Source: Pleodorina starrii (lineage: Eukaryota > Chlorophyta > Chlorophyceae > Chlamydomonadales > Volvocaceae). Taken from it: a stretch of 64,000 nt of DNA. The position numbers and the translations under genes were made by a program. Location: the NCBI GenBank assembly GCA_030267565.1, contig BRXU01000001.1, positions 5,766,001 through 5,830,000 of the forward strand, in the 5' to 3' direction. Under the pieces are notes generated by a model that worked only from the letters and a program-made list of their open reading frames with translations, made no database searches and was not told where the DNA came from. How positions within the stretch are numbered: the first letter of the stretch is position 1; each line of letters starts with the position of its first letter. This document shows, piece after piece, positions 1 to 10,386 of this stretch.

Positions 1-431
1 CACACTCATGGACGCACCCACACGGCACCCGCGGATGCACGCACGAACACATGAGGCGCTGCAACCTAGTCCGCGAGCAAATACCTCCAGTACATCTCCA
101 GCTGACATTGGCCAGGCAGGGGCGCTACGATCGCTTCCGGTGACATCGCCAGCTCAAACCCCCACGCCACACGGCTTTCCACTGCTGCGCCAAAACGATG
201 CCATCCGCGGCTGTGGCCTCCTGCATTCCCCTCCACTGCAGTGCAGTCAACGGCAATGGACTGCCGTGCAATTCATCAACTCACCTCCACTCACCTCCGC
301 GACTCCTGCGCCAGCGCCTCCCTCAACTCAAAAGGCCATCACCACCTCAGCTGCCCCCAAACCAAGTGGTACGGTGGTCAGCAGTGGTCCCTCCGGTACA
401 CAACCGTCCGCCAGCCCGCAGCCCAGCTCAC
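1..431. other. Intron and/or 3' region of the FHY/RFK gene, no exon recognised
   Basis: The minus-strand riboflavin kinase exon ends at 432 with a GTGAGC donor. I looked below it for the rest of the kinase domain and found no convincing exon. The remaining C-terminal exon(s) are probably outside the window. Short open frames here have no recognisable content. Confidence 0.4.
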
Positions 432-2918
432 CGTCTTGTGAACCTCGGGGCTACTGCCCAGCCGCGCCCAGCCCGCGTAGATGCCCGTCACTGCCTCTGC
501 CAGAGCCGCTGCCACGGCGGCGGGGTCCAAATTCGCCGTGGGGATGCCGAGCTCCTGAGGGAGGGAGGGAGGGAGGGAGGGAGGGGGGGGAAAGCCCACA
601 GAGATCGCTGCGACCTAACCTTCCAACATCCGGACAGACGTGGCCCAGCGGCTAAGCGCTGATAAGACTACGCCGCAGACGCCGCGGCCTAGCAGGGCAA
701 CTCCATATAATTCCACGAGTAAAATGGAATCCATGAGAGCGCTGCTGCGTAGTGGCGGTGACGGGGATGTCCCGCTCGTGCACAATGCTCTTCGGCTTTG
801 GTGGCCCTGTTACGCCGAAACCAGTTCCGAAACCCATCCAACACGAGAAACGCCCCCGCAAGCCCAGGGCATTTAACACCGGAACCCCGGCCCTGCAGCA
901 TCCACGCCCGTCCCCCGCGCGCCAGGCCACGCTTTGCCCCGCATTGATTCCGCCGCCATACTCCACCCTACCTTGGAGCCCCGTCCGAAGCCCTTGACCA
1001 CCTTCCCGCGAATCCGCAGCACCCGATCCATTGGGATGACGCCCCCGCCCCCGCCCCCGCCACCGCCCTCCCCGTCTGAGCTCGCCGCAGCTGGTGGCGG
1101 CAGCAGGTCAGTGAACGGCGGCAGGCCGTAGGTGGGCGGTGAGAAGGCCAGCAGCGACGGCAGGATCTCCACCACACCGGAGCTGGCGGCCGGGTTGGCG
1201 GTGCCGTACTCGCTGTGCATGCCGACCAGGGAGGGCACCGCCACAACACGCATGCCCGCCGCCGCGGCGCCCTCCACACCGCTGGGCGCGTCCTCAAGCA
1301 CCAAGCAGCGTCTGGCCTCCAGTCCCAACCTCCGGGCCGCCTCCAGGAACACGTCCGGGTGCGGCTTGCCTCGATCAACCTGCACCGAAGACCCCAGAGC
1401 GGCGCGCAGCCAGCAAGCCGTGACGCCGCTAGGATGCGTGCGCGATGTGTTGTGCAGGGCAGGGCAGGGCAGGCACATGGCCGCTCCAAGCCGCCGTTAT
1501 ACGTGCCGTTACGAGGTAACCTACCTTCGGTGCGTGCGAGGCTGTGGCTGACACGCAGGAATGGCAGACACCCGCACACACCCGCAGCACATGCCTCTAA
1601 TTGCTACTGCCGCCCGCCCCTTACCTCATTACCTCACCTCATCGCCGCACACCACCACCGCCCCCGGCCGCTCCGCCAGCAGTCCCCTCAGTTCGTCCTT
1701 GCGGCTCATCTTGGCGACAAAGGTGGAGCGGGGGGTGCTGGTGGCCACACCGAAGGACACTCGGGAGGCGGCCAGATGGCGAACCAGGCGCAGAGCCCCC
1801 GGGAGCAGCGGCGCGTCAGACCACCTGACACAGCCGGGAAGGGGATGACAAAAACAATACGGGATGGGATGGCAAAGGGAGGGAGGGTGCGCATAGCGGG
1901 AAGGGGCGGGAAGGCAGGGCAGGGAGGGCAGGGCAGGGCGGGAGGGCGGCGAAGGCTTGCATGGAGGACGGTAAGGAGATCGCGGCCCCGGATTACAAGT
2001 CGTGCCAACTGAAATTCGCTAAGACTGGTAAATTAGTTTGTATGTCGCAACCGAGTGGCGTGAGCGGGCGACCTCTCCCGCGCCGGCGCCGGTGCACACG
2101 TGAGGAGGCGGCCGGAGGCACCCGCCGGCCGCCCACCCAACCAGGTGGTGGTGGGCGACACGGCAGTCCATAACGAGCACAAGACCAGGGCACTCGCATC
2201 AAGCATCAAGCAGTGACGTTGACAATACACTGTTTGTTCCCAAGGCACCATGCAGCTGTTCATGGCGCACGGCACGGAGCAACAGCGCATGCGCCCCGCC
2301 CCGTCCCGGTCCGCCGCGCTGTCCTGCACCCCACCCCCGCCTCCACTCCCACCTGGCAGCCAGCAGCGGTTCGGACTCCGCCAGCAGCTGCTCAGCGGGC
2401 GCCTCGATACCCAGGACCTGCAGCAGCAGGAACAGCAGCGGCAGTCCGACAGGCTCTTGATACGCTCCAAGGAAAGGAAAAGGGCTATTTGCCCCCGGAG
2501 GGAGTTTTACGGTGTCGTCTACGATGCCCTTTTCAATGCCCTACTGCCGTGCCGTGCGCCCGGGTTCCGCTGTCGTGCCGCTCCGTCACCCGAGCGCAGG
2601 GCTCTCCCAGCCGGCCGGACGCTGCCAGTGAAAGCCCCAGCCGGTGACCTGCCTTGGCGACATCAGCCCAGCACTCCAGCGGCCGCTTGCCCAGCGCCAC
2701 ACGTTGCGCTTCCAGCGTCAACTGCTTCCCGTGGCGAGAGACCACCTCGCGGGCGACCTCCACACATAGCGTTTCTGCAGTTATACGGGATACGAGCACT
2801 AATGAAGCGTAGGAACTACGCTCAATTGCGAAACTGAGCCCGCACCTGTGTCCAGGATGAGGCCATCGAGGTCCAGAATAATTCCGCCGACTGGCTCAGT
2901 TTTCAATGTCAAACTCAT
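432..2918 (-). CDS. FHY/RFK: Bifunctional FMN hydrolase / riboflavin kinase (HAD + RFK fusion), 3' partial
   Basis: Model: complement(join(432..554, 972..1379, 1638..1824, 2353..2417, 2653..2774, 2846..2918)), 326 codons, all phases consistent. The N-terminal half is a HAD phosphatase. It shows motif [11 protein letters not shown] (D16 and D18), motif II GVATST (about residues 112-117), the motif III lysine in RGKPHPD (K154) and motif [12 protein letters not shown] (E178, D179). After a glycine-rich linker the flavokinase domain begins with [12 protein letters not shown], joined across an intron to [10 protein letters not shown], which contains the PTAN nucleotide-binding motif, then [12 protein letters not shown]. 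This order matches the plant FMN hydrolase/riboflavin kinase, which both makes and dephosphorylates FMN. ATG at 2918 was chosen as the Met just before the HAD core; an in-frame extension exists upstream. The intron after 2653 uses a GC donor. The C-terminal part of the kinase is missing from the window. Confidence 0.88.
554..592 (+). repeat. (GGGA)n tract at an intron/exon edge
   Basis: Perfect to near-perfect GGGA tetranucleotide run. On the minus strand it forms the polypyrimidine tract just before the acceptor of the riboflavin kinase exon that begins at 554, so it probably serves splicing. Confidence 0.7.
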
Positions 2919-3326
2919 CGCTACTTGTAAATATTGGGGCTCAAACGTTTCATATGGAACGTTTGGGGGGAGCTTACGCAGCAATCCAAGGTCGGCTAAG
3001 GAGGACGGTACAGCCTTTCACTCGTCACCCAAGTTTATGTGGGCAGTTGCCAGCATGCCAGGTGGTCACTTCTGACAGGTTACCTTATGGTTGTGACATT
3101 ACAAAGAAGCCTGTCGTACGATCGACTTGACCGCAGAAACTGTCGACGGAAACTAAAGCGCGGCGACGTGGCGAGCGGCATCGCGGCACGCGGGCACGCG
3201 GCAAACACGGCATATCGGCAAGTTCCATTTATAATTTCCTACATACATGCGGCCCCTGCAGCGATTTTGGGGTGCGCCCCAATCCTACCTTGTTCTGTGC
3301 GAGGCGTGCTAAGGCGCTAAGGCGCA
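2919..3326. promoter_or_regulatory. Upstream interval of the FHY/RFK gene
   Basis: There is no coding content here. It should contain the promoter and 5' UTR of the leftward FHY/RFK gene, but I see no clear TATA box. It ends at the likely target-site duplication AGGCGCA (3320-3326) of the transposon at 3327-4046. Confidence 0.35.
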
Positions 3327-4046
3327 AAGGCTCGGGTAAACGCGGGTTTCTTCATTCACTGAAAGGAGAATGAATGTTCACTGAATCTGCACTGAACGCT
3401 CACCGTGAACGTTCAGTGAAGGTTCACCGTTCACCGTTCAGGCCCTTGTACTGCAAGCAAAGCGAAATTAACGTCCTTTTGTGCTGTTGACTTATGAATA
3501 GCTGCCTAAGTGACCAAAGCTGCTGGGGAACATATACCGAACCGATACAAGGCCAAGCAGTTATGTGAAAATCTTGTATGTGCGCGGGAACAGCGGTGGA
3601 GCATGCGTGCCGTACTATTTTGCGAAATAGTACGACCTACAAGCGCACCGGTCCGCGGTCCCTCACCACGGTCGGCACTCCCGAATGATTTCTCTGCCGG
3701 CTAGTTCTGCATAAATTCAACATGGATCTTGACAAGGCGCTGCTGCTCCTCGACAAGAATTGGCCGGCCGTGCAATCTCAGACAATTTATTTCGTCGGGT
3801 CCGGCATTTCGTTTGATGCACCTGCAGGGCAGCTGCGGCCATGCTTGCGTATTTGAAAGACGGGAGTACCATTGACGTCGGCCACCTGGCTTTGACGAAC
3901 GTTCACTGAACATCAGAGCTGAACATCAGAGCTGAACATTCAGTGAACGTTTCCCGTGACTGTTCGCTGAACATTCAGTGAACGTTCAGCGAACAGTCTC
4001 CAGTCTTTCACGTCGTGAACGGAAACACCCGCTGTGCCCTAAGTAG
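3327..4046. mobile_element. Non-autonomous DNA transposon, copy A (about 720 bp)
   Basis: The element is bounded by matching 7-bp direct repeats AGGCGCA (3320-3326 and 4047-4053). Its ends are imperfect inverted repeats: the left begins near CTCGGGTAAACGCGGG, and the right, read inverted, near CTTAGGGCACAGCGGG. Both subterminal zones (about 3350-3450 and 3895-4010) are packed with short palindromic TTCACTGAACGTTCAGTGAA-type motifs. The centre holds an inverted repeat, GTACTATTTTGCGAAATAGTAC with a small mismatch, at 3612-3633, and a short frame reading MDLDKALLLLDK at 3722. Terminal, subterminal and central parts recur in the element at 35288-38402, so this is a family. No transposase is seen. 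The 7-9 bp duplications suggest a hAT- or Mutator-like element, which is inference. Confidence 0.75.
3612..3633. repeat. Palindromic hairpin motif inside transposon copy A
   Basis: GTACTATTT and AAATAGTAC arms flank a short centre. The same palindrome occurs at 35690-35711 and 36985-37006 in the second element, so it is a conserved internal part of this transposon family. Confidence 0.75.
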
Positions 4047-4053
4047 AGGCGCA

Positions 4054-4504
4054 GTGCGCTCTGGATCCCTCCCGCGTCCGCTCATGCGACAAGGGCCCGA
4101 TCGTGTCCCATAATTTCTTAATGCAACTTCGCCGGCAGGTGTAGAAACACGTGTAGGAACTCGACTTGCTTCAAACATTGAGAGGAGCTGGTTCCCAGGT
4201 TTGCAGGTTTCACAGGTGTAAATCTGTCAGACTCATTCAGAAGCCCTGAAGGCTCGACGTAGCCGCTAGTTCTGCTGGGTTCAGCTCCACCTAAATAAGG
4301 AAGTTGACCAACGGCAAGTTTGCTCAACGCATACGGCACCGAAACGCCGGACCGTGGGTCACAGGCACTCGGGCAGGGCGCCCTTGTTACAAGAAGCGTG
4401 CAGTTACTTGTGTGAGGTTTTACAGAGCAACATTCCACATAAGATATATTTCTGGGTGAATATATTCGCGTTGCCTTGTAGGTATCACCTGACGCGCGCG
4501 GCAA
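4054..4504 (+). promoter_or_regulatory. Promoter / 5' UTR interval of the BCKDH E1-beta gene
   Basis: There is no supported gene between the right end of transposon A and the start of the E1-beta coding region. The sequence is less GC-rich than the exons. The transposon therefore lies only about 460 bp upstream of the start codon. I cannot identify a transcription start site. Confidence 0.4.
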
Positions 4505-7500
4505 ATGCAGACTGCATTTTTCACGGGCAGGCCGCGCCTGCAGCAACTCATTCGGGCTGTTGAGACGACGCTTACGGCTAGGCTATCTTCACTATCAGGG
4601 GCTGCAATGGTCCAGGCAGACCAGAGTGCAACGGTTCTAGCGGAGCCATTGCCGGGCTTTAAGCGTCTCAACCTTTGCAACGCGGTGAACGAGGCGCTTG
4701 TCATTGCGCTTGATACTAATGACAGGTATGTATCCTGCGTGCCCGCCTCTCTTGAGCTGGCGTGGAAAGGAGACATCTCCTGACGTGGACTGGCCTCCGT
4801 CGTCGTTGCGCATCCAGAGCCCTTGCCTTCGGCGAGGACGTCTCGTTTGGTGGAGTATTTCGGTGCACCGTCGGGTTATTGGAACGCTTTGGGAAGGACC
4901 GCGTCTTCAACACGCCCCTTTCAGAGCAGGTGCGCAACTCGCGATATGAGCTCAATCGCCGTCGTCAAATTACTAAACAATTAAGGCCGAAGCAAACAGC
5001 AGCTTAAGGTCCCTTGGCGACCATGCGTGAAAAACATTCGCAAGTCCGACACCCGCGTGCAACACCCATCGCCGTGTTGAGCTGCGCAACGCACGAGGAC
5101 TGCGGCAATTTGGCTGTGCCAGCCCGGAACCAGCGCAGCATCGCCCTTCGTTGTGCAATCGGCGCTAGTTTTCCGACATTCTTTATTGTAAGGCAAGTGG
5201 CATGTTAAATTGTTAATGCTCCTAACGGACCTCCCCGGTTCTGCTCTGTTCTGTTGTGTTGTTGAGGGCATCGTGGGCTTTGGCATCGGTCTGGCCTCCA
5301 TGGGCCATACGCCGGTGGCGGAGATCCAGTTTGCCGACTACATCTTCCCGGCCTTTGACCAGCTGGTCAACGAGGTGGGCGGTGCGGAGGCGCAGATGGG
5401 CCTTGTGTGGGCGGGGGTTGGCAAAGGCGAAGGGAAAGAGAGGGGGCTAGCGGGCAGCAAAGAGGGCGCCGGAATCGGTGGGGAGCCAAGCCGAGGCTTT
5501 GTGTGAGCGAGCTGCTGCCCTGCTGTTAGGGTTTTCCGCCCTGGTGGTTGTTGCTGTTACAGATGGCTCCGGACTCGAGTGTGGACATTTCCGGCGGCCA
5601 GGTCCGCTCCCCCGCTGGCGTCCCCTCAGCCATCTTCTTATCTTTACGTCAGCCAACCGAACCCACTCGGGGGTTGAATGCGCCCGGCGTAAGTAAACTG
5701 CAGCCGCGGGGCGCGCCCGCCCCCGCACCCTTTCCCCGATTCCCCCTTTCCCCCTCTTACGTATTCCAGGCCGCCAAATACCGGTACCGCAGCGGGGGCA
5801 CGTTCCACTGCGGCGGCCTAACCGTACGAGCGCCGTACGGTACGTGGCGCTGTCTGGTCCCGTCGTGAGACCCGCCATGCAGCACTGTCCAGCTGCCTCT
5901 CAGTCGCAGCGATTAGTGCTCACTGGCTGTTTGCCGCTGGCGGCTAGCCGCAGACCGGAGAAAGAGACAGATGGAGAAGAGGAACATGCAACAGAACGCA
6001 CATTTGGTACACACACAAACATAGGCATCAAGGCATAAGCAACGGCCGCGGCGTGCTATTGCTGCTGCTGCTGCTGCTGCTAGGTGGGAGGGATTGCTGC
6101 ACTGACGGGCGGCGGCGAAGGCCCGGAGGCTGACTTCCGAAGGTCTGCAGCCGCACGTAGTCGTGTCAGGCGGCAGCACGCAGTCGTGTCCGGTCTGTCG
6201 GGGTCACATTGCAGTGCTCCGCTCTGATCTGCAGTGGTGGGTTCCCGACCGGGGCGGGGGCGGGGGCGGGGCCGGGAGCGGTCTATCACCCTATGCAGGA
6301 GCCGACACAACCCCCGCGTCCGCTGGACACCGATGCACTGATCGCTTTGGCACCCGCCGATACACATCTGCCGCCTTGCCTTGCCGTCCCGTACAGGTGC
6401 GGTGGGTCACGGGGGTCACTACCACAGCCAGAGCCCCGAGGCCTTCTTCACACATGTAGGTGCGGGTGTGGGGGTGGGTGTGGGTGCATCCGGGGGGAGG
6501 GGGAAGGGGGGGGGGAGTAAGTGAACGAGTGCCTGTACTGCGTAACTAGTTCTCCTGGATCCTGGATCCTGGGTGGGTGCGGTGCTGCTGCCTCCGCACA
6601 CGCGTCCTGAGCTGCTGAGCTGACGCTCTGCACCCGGGTCCAACGAACCAATGCAGTGCCAACCTCCTCTCTCCCTCTGTCTGTCGCCCTTCCTCACCTC
6701 AAGGTCCCCGGCATCAAGGTGGTGATGCCCAGCAGCCCGGCGGAGGCAAAAGGTGGGCAGCAGGAAGCAGCAGGAGGGGATGGGCCAGGACAGCGAGGGC
6801 CGTGAGGGTGTGTAGGGCCGCAGTGAGGGCCGTGGTGGTGGCGGTTGCTGTCACGGAGACGTAGATTGGGTGAGCGGCAGGCAGTCCGGAGTGTGTGTGT
6901 GTGTGTGTGTGTGTGCCGCCGGAGGGCCTCCCGGAGGACCGCGCGGTGCTGCTCCGTGTGTTGGGTCATCTACCGTACGCTGCCCTGGCCCCCTTTCAGG
7001 CCTGTGCCGCTGGTGCGTCACACTGTTGTCTCCCACTTTCCTTTCCTTTCCTTTCCTGTCAGGTCTGCTGCTGGCTTCCATACGGGAGCCGGACCCGGTC
7101 GTCTTCTTCGAACCGAAGATGATGTGAGTGCCTCCCTCCCCCCCTTCCCCCCGTGTGTTGCATCCATACATGGGTGCCGGCACCAGCCGGGTCGGGGCCG
7201 GGGGCGGGGGCGCACTGAGACCTCTTGAGGCTTCAGGGCACGCAGGCCACGAGGATTGCACATTGGCGGGAAGGGTCCAGCTTCCTTCCGACAAACCGTA
7301 TTCCGACAAACCGTTTTCTTCTTGAGTTTGAATGTGAGTGTCAGCAATAAGCTTCGACCTGTCCCTGCCCTTCCTTTCCCTTCCCTGTCCTCCCGATGCA
7401 CGAGTGCTGCGGTGCAGGTACCGAACGGCGGTGGAGGATGTGCCCGAGGTGGGCGAGGGGGAGGGCGCGGGACCCGGGGCGACTGGCTGACTGACTGACT

Positions 7501-9178
7501 GACTGACTGACTGGCTGGCTGGCTGGCTGATGGGGCTCTCCGCAGCGAATTGATCCAGGAGCCAGCCGGGAGCCGGGAGCCAAGGGTGTGCCCGCCCGCA
7601 CGCTGCCCTCCTCAGTCTGCGCTGAAGAGGGCCCTGCCCTGCCCTGCCCTGGGGGGAGGGATCCCGAAGGAGTCCTGTGCTCCTGATGCTGCCCTACCCT
7701 GGCCTACCCTGCAGGGTGACTACATGCTGCCGCTGGGTGTGGCTCGGGTGGTGGTGGAGGGCAGCGACGTGACACTGGTGGGCTGGGGGCAGCAGGTGAG
7801 CGGAGATGGGGGCCTTGAGGGGGGCTGGGGGGCTGAGAGGGCGGGATGTGTGTGGGCTTGACAGCGCTGAACAGGGCGGGCAGGATACTGGGCTTGCTCC
7901 GAGTGGGGCCTCCCGGTCCCCTCCCTTCGGTTCGCGGACCCGCAGCTGCGCGGAAGCAAAGGCAACCCCGTGATGCGATGCCTCCGGGGCGCTCCCGGCT
8001 CCCGCCTCGAATGCTGTTCGCTGCCGCCACTGCCGATGGCGCCTTGCACCCCAACCCTCCTCCCCCCCCGCTCCGTCAGGTGTTGGTTCTCCAGCAGGCA
8101 GCCGCTCAGCTGCACAAGCAGGACGGCATCCGCTGTGAGGTCATCGATCTGCGTACACTGGCGCCCTGGGTGAGGAGCGTATGGGCAGGAAGGGAAGGGG
8201 GAGGGGAGGGGAGGGGGAGGGGAGGTGGAGGGAGGCTGACCGGAAGGAGAGCGGAGGGGGAGGCTCGGACGTCGGCAATTCCTCCGAACCTGCCTGCAAT
8301 GGGTCTGTGGTTTTGTCCGTGGTCCGGCGTGTCTGCACCATCAGTGGTTGCCGCCCTGATGGCGCTGACCACTGACCATCAGGACACCTGGCCAACGGAG
8401 GGGCAACCGCAGGCCCATACCGCTGTGGCTCTGCTGCCAGCTCTGCTTATTGCCTGTTCGGGCTATGCCACCACTTTCACTTCCTCTTCCCTTCTTCCCT
8501 TCTTCTCTTCCTCTTCTCCACCTGTCATGGGCTCCTCCGTTCCCCGCAGGACTCGGAGGCTGTGTGCGCCTCAGTGAGCAAGACTGGGCGGCTGGTGGTG
8601 GCGCACGAGGCGCCGCTGACAGGTGGTTTCGGAGCGGAGGTGGCGGCCACGGTGGCGCAGAGGTGCGGCGGGCGCTGGGCAGCACACAGCCGGGCAGCGG
8701 GAGCAGGTTGCAGGGGGGAGGCGGCCGAGGGTAGAACCCCTGAGAGAGAGTGGAGACCCGGTGCCACAGCTTCGGCCCGTGATCTTGTTGGTCGGGTGTG
8801 CGCTGTTTCATTGTCGTATCTTGCCGCCTGCCTTAGCAACATGTTGGTAACACCAGTGGCGTGGCACATGTTTGCGGCGATTGAAAACACACCAGCATCG
8901 CTCCCTGGCTTAGCTTCGCTGCCGCCTCGGCCGCTGCTGCTTCTGACCCTAAGTCCCCCCCTCCGTCCACCTGTCTCATGTTTGTCACCTCCGTCCGCCT
9001 GCTGTGCCCCCTCGACCTTCCCCCCTTCCCTCCTCCCTGCAGGTGCTTCACGGCCCTGGAGTCCCCTCCGGTGCGCTGCTGCGGTGCCGACACGCCCTTC
9101 CCCCTCATCCTGGAGCCCGTGTACCTGCCCGGGGTGGCTCGGGTGATGGACGCAGTGAGGGGCGTAGTCAGCTACTAG
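4505..9178 (+). CDS. BCKDHB: Branched-chain 2-oxoacid dehydrogenase E1 component, beta subunit (mitochondrial)
   Basis: Model: join(4505..4725, 4818..4929, 5267..5374, 5770..5839, 6397..6455, 6704..6752, 7063..7123, 7418..7448, 7715..7795, 8080..8169, 8550..8662, 9043..9178), 376 aa, phases closed. It partners E1 alpha in the thiamine-diphosphate-dependent decarboxylation of Val, Leu and Ile oxoacids. Signature blocks run in the family's order: [102 protein letters not shown] and [10 protein letters not shown]. The first roughly 45 residues are rich in Arg, Ser, Thr and Ala with few acidic residues, which fits a mitochondrial presequence. ATG 4505 is the first in-frame Met of that leader; the Met at 4607 is an alternative. 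The coding part after the leader is full length compared with plant and animal E1 beta. Confidence 0.95.
6058..6081 (+). repeat. (CTG)n trinucleotide microsatellite
   Basis: About seven uninterrupted CTG units within an intron of the E1-beta gene. Confidence 0.85.
6891..6915 (+). repeat. (GT)n microsatellite
   Basis: About 12 GT units in an E1-beta intron. Confidence 0.85.
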
Positions 9179-9271
9179 CGACAACCCGTGCGAGAGAGAG
9201 AGAGCTGTGGTGCTGTGGAAGGGGTGGGGCTAAGGAGGGCTGTTCCACCGCTGCATCGCTCTTTGTGGCAA

Positions 9272-9276
9272 TGTAA
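9272..9276 (+). terminator. Putative TGTAA polyadenylation signal of the E1-beta gene
   Basis: TGTAA lies 94 bases after the stop codon. TGTAA is the usual polyadenylation signal in volvocine algae, and this is the first copy downstream of the coding region. Confidence 0.55.
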
Positions 9277-9792
9277 TGCAGGGCCGCGCGAGGGAGGAAG
9301 GGAAGGTGGCATGCTTCGCTTCGCTTGGCTTGGCTTTGTTTCAGGGCGGAGGGAGGATGGGGCGCAGGCAGCGAGCTGGGCCCGACCCGACTCGACCCGA
9401 CTCCTCCAGGATGCCGCCCCCGGTTGAAGGGGAGGGGGGAAGGATGGGGTGTGATACCACCCCCTAGCACAGATCACCCGAGCTACCGGAAATGGTTGAT
9501 GCGGCCGCATTGCGGGTCGCCGCAGTGGCGCTTGCATTTTGCACTTAGGGCAGGGTTCGAACAGCTCGCCGCATTCATGGGCCCTTTGGCGGGGTTGTAT
9601 GGGCAGAGGCAGATGAGGGAATCAAGGGGCCCGCCGCCGGCGGAGCCGGATTACCATGAAAAAGCGAGTGAGGCTTCTTGGCTGATAAGGAAATTGCTTG
9701 TCGCGCTGATTGACGAGCACTCGCCTCGGACCGGCGTTGACCCCTCTTGACCAAGCAGGACAGGCAGGGTGATGACCAGACCAGGGTGCAGA

Positions 9793-10386
9793 CCCGACCT
9801 CGACCCATGGGCCCAGCCTCGACCCATGGGCCCAGACTAAACCCATGGGCCCAGCTTCGACCCATGGGCCCAGCCTCGACCCATGGGCCCAGACTAAACC
9901 CATGGGCCCAGCTTCGACCCATGGGCCCAGCTTCGACCCATGGGCCCAGCCTCGACCCATGGGCCCAGCCGCGACCCATGGGCCCAGCTTCGACCCATGG
10001 GCCCAGCCTCGACCCATGGGCCCAGCCGCGACCCCCGGGCCCAGCCTCCACCCATGGGCCCAGCCTCGACCCATGGGCCCAGCCTCGACCCATGGGCCAA
10101 GCGTCGACCCATGGGCCCAGCCTCGACCCATGGGCCCAGCCCCGACCCACGGGCCCAGCCTCGACCCATGGGCCCCGTCTCGACCCATGGGCCCAGCCTC
10201 GACCCCCGGGCCCAGCCTCCACCCATGGGCCCAGCCTCGACCCATGGGCCCAGCCTCGACCCATGGGCCAAGCGTCGACCCATGGGCCCAGCCTCGACCC
10301 ACGGGCCCAGCCTCGACCCATGGGCCCCGTCTCGACCCACGGGCCCAGCCTCGACCCATGGGCCCAGCCTCGACCCATGGGCCCAG
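9793..10386. repeat. 19-bp minisatellite, block 1
   Basis: Tandem copies of GACCCATGGGCCCAGCCTC, about 31 units with scattered single-base variants (for example CTTCG, CCGCG and CCCCGTCTC forms). Each unit contains two palindromes, CCCATGGG and GGGCCC. The frames stay open through the block only because the unit lacks stop codons. It passes directly into the 14-bp array at about 10387. Confidence 0.95.

Noticed and set aside
640..720. A-box-like TGGCCCAGCGGCTAAGCGC suggestive of a tRNA-Leu/Ser
   Set aside because: No T-loop/B-box sequence follows within tRNA length, and no cloverleaf can be drawn.
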